From NCBI RefSeq assembly GCF_001277345.1, contig NZ_LIUT01000001.1, positions 800,491 to 864,490 of the forward strand: a DNA stretch of 64,000 nucleotides, in the 5' to 3' direction. This stretch comes from Paenibacillus solani (GTDB lineage: Bacteria > Bacillota > Bacilli > Paenibacillales > Paenibacillaceae). Made by a program: the position numbers and the translations under genes. Below, in pieces: positions 14,759 to 24,198 of this stretch; the stretch's first letter is position 1, and the number at the start of each line of letters is the position of its first letter. The notes under the pieces were generated by a model, which saw only the letters and a program-made list of their open reading frames with translations, was not told the DNA's origin and ran no database searches.

Positions 14759-17700
14759 ATGTATCGTTTGTTTCAAAGGCGGATCGCTCTGCTTCTTAGT
14801 TTGTCGCTGGTCATTTCGCTCCTAGTTCCCATTGGTTCTGCTGTGTACGCGGACAACGAGATTTTTCCGGTTCAAAGCGCTGGTCCAGAGCCAGTAACAC
14901 TGGTTTCTTCAGATGGAGCAAGCCTGGAGTTCACAGATATTAACGTGGCCGGTGTCCCGCTTGAAGGCCGGGACGATTATCTCGCGCTGTACACAAGCGG
15001 TGCAACGGTTACGGGATCCGTGTACAGTAATGAAGTGTGGGTTCCCACACTCCATGTCGCGGTGGTCGTGGATGCAAACGGTCAAGTATTGGAGAGGGTT
15101 GGACCAGATGCTGATCCACCGACAGTCTGGAATCCTGGCATTTTGCTGCCGATTCCTGCCGGAGGCTATATTGTATTGGCAGGCGGCAGCACTCCATGGG
15201 ATCAATCCGCATATCAAAAGCCACTTTTTAATCATAATCAACCCGGAAGTGCGGTGAAGCTAATGAGGGCCGGCGGGGAAGTAAAGGCAGATGACTTTTT
15301 GCCTGAGCAGCCTGGTCCTGGTCCAGGCCCAGATCCCCTGCCTCCGGAACTTCATATGATTACATCCGAGAATGAAACCGTGGATATCCCGGTCATGGAG
15401 ATTGCCGGCTTTGTGGCCAATTATGCGGAAAACCAAGAATTAAGTGTAACGGTCAATGGAGAGAAGACTGCCCTTACAGTAGATGGTGTGTTTCGAGTGA
15501 ATGTTTATTTGGATCCAGGGCCTAATTCAGTGACCGTAAAACTGTATCAAGGGGACAATGAGCTGGCAGTTCGTACTTTGAATATTCTTTACGAACCACT
15601 CGAGAGTGAGGATTATATTGAGGTGGAAGCGGCTCCCAAGGACATCACAATCGGCATTCAAGGTCCGCGCAAAAAAATCGACTATGTTGACAAGGATGTA
15701 ACCGGGGTTCCAAATATCGTGGCGATTTTTACAAGGGATTATGGCAGTTCCATTACGATCCCTCAAACCAATGTTGCTGTACAGGTGGACGTTAATAACC
15801 GCGTATTGCAAGTTATTAATCCTTCAATTAATGGCAAGCCACCCGTTTGGACGGGGCCGACTGAGCTTGAAATACCTGAGGGCGGTTATGTGCTGATGGC
15901 GCAGGACAGCAGCTACGCGGGCAATAATATAAAGCGTTATTTGGCTGAAAACTTTAAGGTCGGTGATATGATCAAGCTAAGGAAAAACGGGGAAGTGGTG
16001 CAGGTACGCGACATCATGAGCGGCAATGGTCTCATTGCACGGCTCACGCTTGAAAATCAGGCGATGTATACCGTAACGGAAGGAAGTACTTTGATTAAGG
16101 GACGCATCGACAATATCGACGATATTTCCGCGATCAAACTGCTTGTGAACGATCAGCAGATTTCTTTTGAACCGGATGGAAGTTTTACTCATAACTATAC
16201 ATTAACGAAAGGCACCAATTATATCGAAGTCAAAGTGTTAAAAAATGATATGGAACAGGATGTTCGGCATCTTGCCATCTTTGCAAGACCAGATTTCTCA
16301 CCGGACAAAGAAGTCATTCTCTGGGTGGATCAGGCGTCCAATGCAAGAAAGTTCAAGACGAGTGAACAGGTTCAAGCTTTTTTGCAAAAGGCTAAGGATT
16401 CAGGTGTTACTTCCATCGCTTTCGACGTGAAAGGCGTTGAGGGTTATGTATCGTACAAGAAGAACGATTTGACAAACAGACCTTACGTCAGCGAGATCAA
16501 GGCACCCGAAAAAGCAGGAGCAAGCCCGGATCTGGATCTGCTGCAGGAGTTCATTGATCATGGCCATGCTCTGGGATTAGAAATTCATGCAGCGATCAAT
16601 GTATTTGCCGAAGGGTCAATCGCTCATAACGAGTATGCGGTTCTTAATGATCATCTGGATTGGGAAGAACGTGTTTACTTCGCAGAGAACAACGGAGAGA
16701 TCAAGCGTCTGCGTGAGAGCAACAAGCAAGGTTTGGTTGCCTTTGTCAACCCTGCGAATGACGAGGTACGGAACTATCAGCTTCGAACATTTGAAGAGAT
16801 CATCAAGAACTACAATGTGGACGGTGTTATCCATGACCGGAGCCGCTATGATAACGAAGGAGCCGATTTCAGTGAAGAAACTCGACTTAAGTTCGAGCAA
16901 TTTCTGCAGGCGCGCGGCAAGCAGCTTGTTAATTGGCCAAACGATATTTTTTACTATGAAAATAATGTAAGGCAGTATGGTCCGCTGATTCAGGATTGGT
17001 GGGAATTCCGCTCAGGTACGATTCAGAGCTTCTTCGGTGAAGTGAAGGCAATGGTGGATTCCTACGAAGTATCTACAGGGAGAAAGATTGAGGTATCCTC
17101 CTATGTGGGATCCTGGTATGAGACGTATTATTTGAACGGTGTAAACTGGGGCAGCAAGAACTTCCGGTTCAATCCCGCACTTGGCATGCCGGACGAATCC
17201 GTGTATACGCCGGAATATTATGATACCGGGTATATCGAGTATCTGGATTTTCTCATGATTGGAGCTTATCAAACGACGAGTCAGGAAATCCAAAAATACA
17301 TCACACTCGGCAATATTGTAACGAATGGAGAAATCCCTCTCTATGCAGGTATAGCAATGAACAACGTGCAGGCGCCCGCCGTACAACGTGAGGTGTTTCA
17401 GGCAGGGTTGAGGTCTACCAACGGACTGATGCTATTTGATGCATCCCAGGTCAATTGGCCGATCGCGGCTGCGGCTCTCCAAGATAAAGAATGGGTGAAG
17501 GACTACCAGCTCGGCATGAGCTTGCCAGGTAATCCGGACACGTTCTTTGAGGGGGATTTTTACAATATCAACCGGATAGAGGGCAACGTCAATGTGATGA
17601 CGGAAGCTTTCGGGTATTCTACAGGAACGAACCGTTTCGGGGTTGAAGTGGTTGTGGATAACACAGGTCATGTAACCCGCATAGTTAATCGAAAACAAGC

Positions 17701-19447
17701 CATTAACTGGAGCTGGGGGGCGCCTGAAGAGAATAACAGCATCATTCCTTCCGGAGGTTTCGTTATTTCCACCTTGGACCCTTCAGGCACAAGAACGCTG
17801 CGTCAGCTCGTTGCCAATGCTTACAATACAGGAGATCAGGTGCGTTCAGCCGTATTGAGCGGGCTTATGGATGACGAGGGCCGGGAGACACGCGATAGCC
17901 AGCTTGCCCTCAAAGGGCTGGTGGAAGTTCTCGGACCCGGCAAAGCAACCGTCAAGGTGAATGGGCAGGATGCTGACGTGTCCTCCAGCGGTGAATTCAC
18001 AGCCCATGTTCCTCTTCAAACCGGCGTGAATGCGGTCACCGTGGATGTGTTCGTCGATGATTTCAAAACCAACAGCAAATCATTTGAGGTGATTCGCACT
18101 TCTACGGATGACGGCGGCACAGAGCCTAGTCAACCCGGGTCGCCCGGCGATTCCGGTTCATCGGGTTCTTCTGGCTCATCCGGAGGAGGCACACCAACGT
18201 CGCCACCCAAAGTACCAGAACCTTCACCATCCGAGTCTCTGAGCATCAAGAAAGAAACTGCACCGGATGGAGGAACCGTCATCGTAGCGGATGCGAACGA
18301 GAAGCACATGCTGAATGAGATCGAACGTCTTAGCAAGCTGCCTGCATCTTCACGAGTACTCACATATTCGGTGACCGATGCATCGGATTCCGTTGTTCTG
18401 CAACTCCCTGTTCAAGGACTACGTGCTGCAATAAAGGACCTATCGATGGGTACCATCCTGTTGAAAACGGCCCTTGGTCAGGTGGAGATTCCGCTTAATT
18501 CGCTGACCGAAGCTATGAAAAAGCAGAACACAGCGGATCATCTGCAGATTCGCCTCAGTCTCGCTTCGAAAGAAGAAGAGGATCGGGTGAACGCAGCCTT
18601 GGAGGAAGGGGCTTCTAAACTGGATGTTTCACTTACTATAGCTTTAGCATGGAAGCAGGGTGATAAATTATCGCCATTGCCAGCATTTAAGGGGGGCTAC
18701 GCGAAGTTCACCAAACTTCTATCAGATGTCGTCAATCCAGCCCAGACAACAGTACTGCGTATGGACTCAGCATCCGGACAGCTGGCCTTCGTACCAACTC
18801 TGATACGAACGTCAAACGGTAAATCGCAGGTGGAGTTCAAATGGAGTGAAAGCGGAATTTATTCCGTTGTCTCCCATGAGAAGACTTTTACGGATTTAAA
18901 CGGCCATTGGGCCTACAAGGACGTAACGCTGCTGGCTTCGAAAAAAGTAATTGAGGGGCTCAGCGACACGCGCTTTGGTCCGAACGAGCCGATTACACGA
19001 GCACAGTTTACGGCGATGCTCGTCCGTGCACTCGGGCTGAACGATCAGGGAGCCGATTCGAGCTTCAGGGATGTGAAGACAAACGACTGGTATGCAGCCG
19101 CTGTCGCCACAGCTGTGGAGAATAAACTGATTGAAGGCTTTAGTGATGGTTCGTTCCGTCCGAACGAGCAGATTACCCGCGAGCAGATGAGTGTCTTGTT
19201 GTTAAGAGCAATGAAACTGGCTGGCACGGATCTGGGGACAGGAGATTCGGACTCCATATTGGAAGGGTTCAAGGATCGTGACCGCATAGCCTCCTGGTCT
19301 GAAGAGGCCGTGTCGGCTATAGTTAAATCTGGGTTGATGGAGGGACGCTCAGCTGATCGGTTCGTTCCGGATGCTCGATCCACCCGGGCCGAAGGAGCGG
19401 TGGTATTAACCAGAATGCTGATGATGGCAGGGTTCATAAACCGTTAA
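14759..19447 (+). CDS. Giant SLH-anchored surface protein with GHL10-like glycosidase domain
   Basis: 1,562 residues. Domain order (approximate residues): signal peptide 1-32 (SAVYA|D); repeat domain A 45-175; Pro/Gly linker; Ig-like beta domain 200-282; repeat domain B 293-417; Ig-like 428-510; GHL10/DUF187-like TIM barrel 517-919, with VDGVIHDRSRYD near 687; repeat domain C 930-1045; Ig-like 1050-1115; Gly/Ser/Pro linker 1120-1165; unassigned domain 1170-1375; three SLH repeats from 1378, 1435 and 1501 to the end. The SLH repeats attach it to pyruvylated cell-wall polymer. It probably cuts polysaccharide for the adjacent transporter. The ATG at 14759 follows GAAAGGTGG; an adjacent TTG at 14756 is equally possible. 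Confidence 0.9.
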   Translation: MYRLFQRRIALLLSLSLVISLLVPIGSAVYADNEIFPVQSAGPEPVTLVSSDGASLEFTDINVAGVPLEGRDDYLALYTSGATVTGSVYSNEVWVPTLHVAVVVDANGQVLERVGPDADPPTVWNPGILLPIPAGGYIVLAGGSTPWDQSAYQKPLFNHNQPGSAVKLMRAGGEVKADDFLPEQPGPGPGPDPLPPELHMITSENETVDIPVMEIAGFVANYAENQELSVTVNGEKTALTVDGVFRVNVYLDPGPNSVTVKLYQGDNELAVRTLNILYEPLESEDYIEVEAAPKDITIGIQGPRKKIDYVDKDVTGVPNIVAIFTRDYGSSITIPQTNVAVQVDVNNRVLQVINPSINGKPPVWTGPTELEIPEGGYVLMAQDSSYAGNNIKRYLAENFKVGDMIKLRKNGEVVQVRDIMSGNGLIARLTLENQAMYTVTEGSTLIKGRIDNIDDISAIKLLVNDQQISFEPDGSFTHNYTLTKGTNYIEVKVLKNDMEQDVRHLAIFARPDFSPDKEVILWVDQASNARKFKTSEQVQAFLQKAKDSGVTSIAFDVKGVEGYVSYKKNDLTNRPYVSEIKAPEKAGASPDLDLLQEFIDHGHALGLEIHAAINVFAEGSIAHNEYAVLNDHLDWEERVYFAENNGEIKRLRESNKQGLVAFVNPANDEVRNYQLRTFEEIIKNYNVDGVIHDRSRYDNEGADFSEETRLKFEQFLQARGKQLVNWPNDIFYYENNVRQYGPLIQDWWEFRSGTIQSFFGEVKAMVDSYEVSTGRKIEVSSYVGSWYETYYLNGVNWGSKNFRFNPALGMPDESVYTPEYYDTGYIEYLDFLMIGAYQTTSQEIQKYITLGNIVTNGEIPLYAGIAMNNVQAPAVQREVFQAGLRSTNGLMLFDASQVNWPIAAAALQDKEWVKDYQLGMSLPGNPDTFFEGDFYNINRIEGNVNVMTEAFGYSTGTNRFGVEVVVDNTGHVTRIVNRKQAINWSWGAPEENNSIIPSGGFVISTLDPSGTRTLRQLVANAYNTGDQVRSAVLSGLMDDEGRETRDSQLALKGLVEVLGPGKATVKVNGQDADVSSSGEFTAHVPLQTGVNAVTVDVFVDDFKTNSKSFEVIRTSTDDGGTEPSQPGSPGDSGSSGSSGSSGGGTPTSPPKVPEPSPSESLSIKKETAPDGGTVIVADANEKHMLNEIERLSKLPASSRVLTYSVTDASDSVVLQLPVQGLRAAIKDLSMGTILLKTALGQVEIPLNSLTEAMKKQNTADHLQIRLSLASKEEEDRVNAALEEGASKLDVSLTIALAWKQGDKLSPLPAFKGGYAKFTKLLSDVVNPAQTTVLRMDSASGQLAFVPTLIRTSNGKSQVEFKWSESGIYSVVSHEKTFTDLNGHWAYKDVTLLASKKVIEGLSDTRFGPNEPITRAQFTAMLVRALGLNDQGADSSFRDVKTNDWYAAAVATAVENKLIEGFSDGSFRPNEQITREQMSVLLLRAMKLAGTDLGTGDSDSILEGFKDRDRIASWSEEAVSAIVKSGLMEGRSADRFVPDARSTRAEGAVVLTRMLMMAGFINR

Positions 19448-19454
19448 ACAAGCT

Positions 19455-19481
19455 GACCCGTTCGACGATGTCGAACGGGTC
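19455..19481 (+). terminator. Hairpin after the SLH-protein gene
   Basis: GACCCGTTCGAC and GTCGAACGGGTC form a perfect 12-bp stem with a 3-nt loop just after the stop codon. The following T-run is poor (TTGGTGT), so it could also protect the RNA 3' end. Confidence 0.65.
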
Positions 19482-19512
19482 TTGGTGTATATATAAAGTG
19501 AGAGGATTGCTC

Positions 19513-19626
19513 TTAAAACAGCTTTATAATTAAACGTGGGATATAGAGAATAACATCGAAGATGAAATTTGCAGTCATCCCGAGGCGCTCCAACTTTGTT
19601 CTTCCAGGCCAATTCATCTTTTTCAT
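19513..19626 (-). CDS. Very small cationic membrane-associated protein (37 aa)
   Basis: A 37-residue frame on the minus strand, too short for routine calling. It has a basic start (MKKMNWPGRTKLERLG) and a hydrophobic second half (NFIFDVILYIPRLIIKLF) that could be an amphipathic or membrane helix. ATGAGGT lies 8 nt before the ATG at 19626, a good ribosome site. It fills part of the gap between the SLH-protein gene and the gene at 19,768. The remainder of that gap (19627-19767) shows only AT-rich sequence with no clear promoter. Function unknown. Confidence 0.5.
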   Translation of the reverse strand: MKKMNWPGRTKLERLGMTANFIFDVILYIPRLIIKLF

Positions 19627-19767
19627 GGTATGAACCTCATTTCAGATGATTTTCTTGATTCTGATCTAATCACGACTTAGCTCTATATAAGGAATACGCA
19701 GGAACTAAATGGAAGTTTCGTTGAATTGAGGTAATATATAAATAACTAAAATCCAGGAGGCAGAAGA

Positions 19768-20037
19768 ATGAGCAGAAACTGGGATGAAGATATGGAGTAT
19801 TGTAAAAGGTTAGGTAAAGAAGGACAGAGTCTGGCAGAGCTCGATGTATTAAAATACTGGCTTCAACAAGCAGCCAAAGAGAAAAAACGGGCCGATGAAC
19901 TTGATAAAGCGGTAGAAGAAGCCATCGGAATTTGTGAGAGGGTTGAGAAAGCTGATGACCCGTTAGAAATTCTTGAAGAAGCGCTGATTAAATTGCAATT
20001 GGCAGTGCCCTTCTCAGGAAGAAGACAAGAATCATAA
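19768..20037 (+). CDS. Small helical hypothetical protein (89 aa)
   Basis: 89 residues, charged and rich in Glu/Lys, predicted all-helical with coiled-coil tendency (LQQAAKEKKRADELDKAVEE). There is no signal or membrane segment. The ATG follows AGGAGGCAGAAG, a strong ribosome site. I do not recognise the family. Confidence 0.68.
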   Translation: MSRNWDEDMEYCKRLGKEGQSLAELDVLKYWLQQAAKEKKRADELDKAVEEAIGICERVEKADDPLEILEEALIKLQLAVPFSGRRQES

Positions 20038-20276
20038 ATGATAAGTGTAAACTATGGTTATAAAATTAAACCTGCGTATCGTTAGTCATGAGGTGGATTA
20101 TAGGTGGACTGAAGGAAAATTCCCCCTTTATGTCGAAATGAGATAATATAAAGGCTTTATCTTGAAATATTTCCCTTGGTGAACTCTTGCATCAATTTTG
20201 CAGCATGGAAATGAGGATATAGTCCGTGTTTATTAAATGGATATATAGAGTTGAAGAACTTTTTAAGGAGGCTGGA

Positions 20277-20450
20277 ATGAAACAAGAGAACGAAATCCAA
20301 GAGCTTAAGGATCGGTTGAATGCGGTGGAGCAGCAGCTTGAGGTAAGCTCAAAGGGCTCCAAGTTACTTCGAACAGTATTCATCATTATACTTGTTATAT
20401 TTCTTCTATTCACTCTCATTGGTATAATCCAATTTGTGAGCAGTGGTTAA
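20277..20450 (+). CDS. Small coiled-coil membrane protein (57 aa)
   Basis: 57 residues. The N-terminal half is charged coiled coil (NEIQELKDRLNAVEQQLEV) and the C-terminal half is one transmembrane helix (about 34-53, FIIILVIFLLFTLIGIIQFV), so it is probably tail-anchored. The ATG at 20277 was chosen over an upstream GTG at 20226 because AAGGAGG sits 5 nt before it. A perfect terminator overlaps its stop codon. Function unknown. Confidence 0.65.
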   Translation: MKQENEIQELKDRLNAVEQQLEVSSKGSKLLRTVFIIILVIFLLFTLIGIIQFVSSG

Positions 20451-20478
20451 AGACCGCCTAATAGGCGGTCTTTTTTTC
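20449..20478 (+). terminator. Terminator after the 57-aa gene
   Basis: AAAGACCGCC and GGCGGTCTTT form a perfect 10-bp stem around TAATA and run into TTTTT. It starts on the stop codon. Confidence 0.88.
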
Positions 20479-20559
20479 TTTGACAATGATGATCCAGGAC
20501 AACAATTACCAACTACTATGTCCAGTTTAAGAGGGGGACAAAATGGTTTCGATCGCTGT

Positions 20560-21324
20560 CTAATCCAGAACTCTGTGGATCTCCTCCAACATATATTTTG
20601 CAAACGGAATGAGTTCATCGGGTACGGAATCCACGTGGGACTGATCCCCTTGGCGATATGCGTCCAAGGCGCGCTCAATGATCGAATGGTACTCGGACGG
20701 AAGAACACAAAGTCCCCATTCGCCGCCTTCTTTTTTGGAGGAAACAACATTCTCCTTCAGATAATACAGCACCCTGCAGAGGTTCAGCGTATAGTAGGTT
20801 GGGGATCCGGCGATGTCTTGTACCGCATGTTCAACGTCATTTAGGATGGCTTGCACATAATGTTGCCGGTCAACGGGCATAAAGACCTCTCGAATTGGTT
20901 TGCCGTACAAGACAATGCCCCGATGATAGATCACAGTGTAATGAGCCACCAGGTCGGCGTCTGCAAACCCTCCGCATATGTAATGGTCATCGGTCAGGTA
21001 CCTCTCACGATGAAAAGCAGAGTAGTGGAGTTCGAATAGTGGCGGATAGACGAGTTCCTTCAGGCTGGATTCCAGAACAAGACTGAGCTCCAAACCTTGC
21101 CGATTGGCCATCGTATCTTCTAAGGCCATAATTTTCTCAACAAGTCGTCTCATGTGATCATGGGATAACTTCTCCGCAGCAACTATGATCAGGTCTATGT
21201 CGCTACCCTCCGGGTGAAAGCAGCCCATCGCTAATGAACCATGTAAGTATATGCCAATCAGATTGTCGTGAAGCTCCTCTTTGAACAATTCGACCGTTTG
21301 GTCTAAAACCATTTGTGTGTCCAT
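20560..21324 (-). CDS. AadA-like nucleotidyltransferase with DUF4111
   Basis: 254 residues. The nucleotidyltransferase core has GSLAMGCFHPEGSDIDLI (about 29-46), giving the GS...G...SDID metal-binding pattern. A C-terminal DUF4111-type helical region (about 150-250) is shared with streptomycin/spectinomycin adenylyltransferases (AadA, ANT(9)). It may adenylylate aminoglycosides, but chromosomal homologues often confer no clinical resistance, so the substrate is open. It converges on the 57-aa gene and is divergent from the Sfp-type gene. Confidence 0.8.
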   Translation of the reverse strand: MDTQMVLDQTVELFKEELHDNLIGIYLHGSLAMGCFHPEGSDIDLIIVAAEKLSHDHMRRLVEKIMALEDTMANRQGLELSLVLESSLKELVYPPLFELHYSAFHRERYLTDDHYICGGFADADLVAHYTVIYHRGIVLYGKPIREVFMPVDRQHYVQAILNDVEHAVQDIAGSPTYYTLNLCRVLYYLKENVVSSKKEGGEWGLCVLPSEYHSIIERALDAYRQGDQSHVDSVPDELIPFAKYMLEEIHRVLD

Positions 21325-21429
21325 TTGATTTCCACCTTCAGCTATTCATTTGTTTTATTTATTATGTTTGGAGCCTTCTGACCTTGTCAATGATCGGCGT
21401 ACGCGGGCGAAAAATAGTTGGAATGGCGT

Positions 21430-21446
21430 CATGCTTTTCAAGCATG
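21430..21446. repeat. Inverted repeat CATGCTT-TTC-AAGCATG
   Basis: A perfect 7-bp inverted repeat in the divergent promoter gap between the nucleotidyltransferase and Sfp-type genes. It could be an operator; nothing else supports that. Confidence 0.3.
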
Positions 21447-21509
21447 CAGGGGAATTGAACGTACGTCACGAAGTGAATAGGGACTATGATTTGTTGAAAG
21501 GACGAGTGT

Positions 21510-22214
21510 ATGGATACTGTTCATATTGATCAAACAAACGCTATCGAAATATATGTTATCAAGAATTCGGCCTCTATATCTGATGAGACATTCCGTCTCT
21601 TGTTCCGTACCTTATCGCCTGACCGACAGGCGTATGTATCCAAATTCAGAAGGGCGAGCGATTATCAACGTTCCGTCCTTGGCGATGCCTTGGTTAAGCG
21701 GATGATTCAGGATCGACTGGGACGGGAAAAGACTGACATCGAAATCATAAAAAATGCTTATGGCAAGCCGTATTTGAAGAATTATGACCATTTGCATTTT
21801 AACGTCTCTCATTCTGGCGACTGGATCGTAGGGGCTGTCGGCAACAAGCCAGTTGGGATTGATGTGGAGAAAATAGGAACGGTCAATATGGACATTGCCA
21901 AGCGTTTTTTTCATCCAACCGAATACAATGCACTGATGGCCTGCTGCTGCATATCTGCTCAGCTATCGCTATTCTATGATCTATGGACGTTAAAGGAAAG
22001 CTATATCAAGGCCGTAGGCAAAGGCCTCTCTTTGCCGTTGGATTCATTTGTGCTGGTGCAGCAAGACGGGGAATGGGCGCCAGTTATCGGCGAGAACGGA
22101 GAGCCGCACTATTTTAAACAATATGTATTAGAAGAAGGCTACAAGCTGTCAGTGTGCGGAATTAGTCCTCATTTCCCGATGAACATTCAATTCGTAACCG
22201 CTGAGGAATTATGA
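21510..22214 (+). CDS. 4'-phosphopantetheinyl transferase, Sfp type
   Basis: 234 residues, the size of Sfp. Conserved segments in order: RxxxDYQRSVLGDAL (about 48-62), NAYGKPYL (about 87), FNVSHSGDWIVGAV (about 98), PVGIDVEKIG (about 114-123, Mg-binding Asp and Glu) and WTLKESYIKAVGKGLSLPLD (about 160-180). It converts apo carrier proteins of polyketide or peptide synthetases to the holo form using CoA. No synthetase gene is in the window, so it acts in trans. It is followed by a terminator. Confidence 0.92.
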   Translation: MDTVHIDQTNAIEIYVIKNSASISDETFRLLFRTLSPDRQAYVSKFRRASDYQRSVLGDALVKRMIQDRLGREKTDIEIIKNAYGKPYLKNYDHLHFNVSHSGDWIVGAVGNKPVGIDVEKIGTVNMDIAKRFFHPTEYNALMACCCISAQLSLFYDLWTLKESYIKAVGKGLSLPLDSFVLVQQDGEWAPVIGENGEPHYFKQYVLEEGYKLSVCGISPHFPMNIQFVTAEEL

Positions 22215-22224
22215 GCGGGACAGG

Positions 22225-22263
22225 AAAAACCAGCACAAGCGATAACCTTGAGCTGGTTTTTTT
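22225..22263 (+). terminator. Terminator between the Sfp-type gene and the convergent oxidoreductase gene
   Basis: AAAAACCAGC and GCTGGTTTTT pair and are followed by more T's. A/T ends on both sides may stop transcription from both strands. Confidence 0.75.
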
Positions 22264-22284
22264 GGTTTGTATAGCAGTGACGTA

Positions 22285-23859
22285 TCAGACAGGCCGAAGT
22301 TCGGGCCATGCAAGCTCAATTCCTTCGTTCACAAGCTTTTGCTGGAAGCTGGTTAATCTATCTTCATTGTTCCGCACATCTGTCGGCAGAATGTCATGGT
22401 CCAGACAGTAGCTGACACAATATCCGGCAGCCTCGCCAATATTCCATTCGACGGGATGCAGCCGGTAACAGCCATTGGTAATATGGGTGACGCCGATATT
22501 TTTGCTGGCTGCCAGCACATTTTTCATCCGTTTCGGAATTAAGCTGCCCAGTGGGATTTGAAACGGCAGAGACGAGATGTCAATATAAGGTCGCTCGCCC
22601 GTACTCGGATGCAGATCGATCCGGTAGCAGCCGATGCCAACAGAATCGTGGAACGTTTCTGCTACGCCATCAGGCCGTGATTCGGTTGCCACATGCTGTT
22701 CCAGCACTGTAAACTCGGCCTGAATTCTTCTGGATTCACGGATGTATGGATACATAGCCATCCCGTCTTCTGTTCCGACCACATCGGGACGAAGGCGCAG
22801 CCCGGGATATCCCTGTCCGCCGTCCGGTCGTGGCGCCTCGGTCTGAAGCCAATACAGCAGGGAGAAGCTGAGCTGCTTGGCTTCATAGAGATGATGGTCA
22901 GCCTCTTCCTTCGGAATATCGATAATGGAGCCCAGCCAGTAGTCGTTTTGCGGCCAGTTCACAAGCGACACCGAGCTTTCGAAAGTCCCCTCAGCGAAAT
23001 GCTTCGGGTCAAGGATTTGTCGATATTGATAGAGCGGGAACTTCCCATGTCCCGGGAAAATCTCATACTCGATTGGCTCATTTGTAGACGGTTTGATGGC
23101 GGAGAGGCTCAGCAGCTTATCCGGCCAGAATTCGGGCTTATACTCTCGCCAAAAATCGTAAAGAGCTGGTTTTTCGATCGTGTGGTCCTCTCCCTCCAGA
23201 TAATCCACGGCAAAACAATAAGTAATGCCCTGCATGTCCTGCGGCAGTGAATCACCCTCAACAGCATGCGGTTCCCCTGTCTGGGATTTCGATTCCGCGC
23301 CGGTAACATACTCAATACCAGCCAGCGGTAGCAAATCGCCGAGCTCAGTGGCATCCACGAAGTACGGGGCGTGAAGTGCAATCTGATCCTGCGTTTCCAG
23401 ATGGCGCACGGTCACGCTGTTCACGCGATCCCCTGAAACATCAGCAGACTCCACGGCATATTGATACAGGATTTTAAGCCGTCCGCTGTGTATATATGGA
23501 GCCAGCATTTGATGCAGCACGGCAAGAGCCGTGCGAGGCTCATGGCACAGCCGGCTGACGATACCGCTGCCAGGGTTCAATTGCATATTGGCTCTGGCCT
23601 TGGGAGTCATGGGGAAAAAGTCGCGATAATACTGACGGACGCCTTCGCGGAACTGCCTATAGCTGCGAGTGCAGCCAAAGGATTCAATCCATGGATGCTC
23701 GTCGGGCGGAACCGCTTGACTGGTTAACTGTCCCCCGATCCAGATGGTTTCCTCGGTCATAATGACCGTCTTTCCCGATTTGGCGGCAGCAAGCGCAGCG
23801 GCTGTTCCTCCTGTCCCGCCGCCCAGAATGACGATATCGGCCTGCATTTCTCGTATCAT
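22285..23859 (-). CDS. FAD-dependent oxidoreductase (FAD_oxidored family)
   Basis: 524 residues. The N-terminal dinucleotide fold has ADIVILGGGTGGTAAALAAAKSG (GxGxxG at about 13-18), then TEETIWIGGQLTSQ, typical of the FAD_oxidored family that includes xanthan-lyase-associated and hydrolase-associated oxidoreductases. The second FAD segment is APYFVDATELGDLLPLAG (about 166-183). The C terminus has LAASKNIGVTHI and the closing PVEWNIGEAAGYCVSYCL. It is cytoplasmic with no signal peptide. The ATG at 23859 follows AAGGAGA with 8-nt spacing. The substrate is unknown. It stands alone. Confidence 0.85.
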   Translation of the reverse strand: MIREMQADIVILGGGTGGTAAALAAAKSGKTVIMTEETIWIGGQLTSQAVPPDEHPWIESFGCTRSYRQFREGVRQYYRDFFPMTPKARANMQLNPGSGIVSRLCHEPRTALAVLHQMLAPYIHSGRLKILYQYAVESADVSGDRVNSVTVRHLETQDQIALHAPYFVDATELGDLLPLAGIEYVTGAESKSQTGEPHAVEGDSLPQDMQGITYCFAVDYLEGEDHTIEKPALYDFWREYKPEFWPDKLLSLSAIKPSTNEPIEYEIFPGHGKFPLYQYRQILDPKHFAEGTFESSVSLVNWPQNDYWLGSIIDIPKEEADHHLYEAKQLSFSLLYWLQTEAPRPDGGQGYPGLRLRPDVVGTEDGMAMYPYIRESRRIQAEFTVLEQHVATESRPDGVAETFHDSVGIGCYRIDLHPSTGERPYIDISSLPFQIPLGSLIPKRMKNVLAASKNIGVTHITNGCYRLHPVEWNIGEAAGYCVSYCLDHDILPTDVRNNEDRLTSFQQKLVNEGIELAWPELRPV

Positions 23860-24198
23860 TGACAGATTCTCCTTTTGGGATGGTTTCGTATATGATTAAC
23901 AAGATCAGCACAACAAGTGACTATTCTAATTGTAGATTCTCTCCTGCAGGAAAAGTACGGGACACAGGTGACCTTTTTTGGTAATCTGATGCCGATTTAC
24001 CTTCACCTGCGTTATTTTCGCTGCGATAAAGTGCGAAGGCCGGCTTCGGAAGATGATTTCTGTCGCAAAAAATGCTGTGTAAGGAAGATAGGGCGAAGCA
24101 GTAGAACTTGCTAATTTTTATTTGGGAGAACAACAACTCGATTTCTCTTAATTTGTAGACCACTTTTACCCGTACAGGCACTTCTGGGCCCCTGCCTA

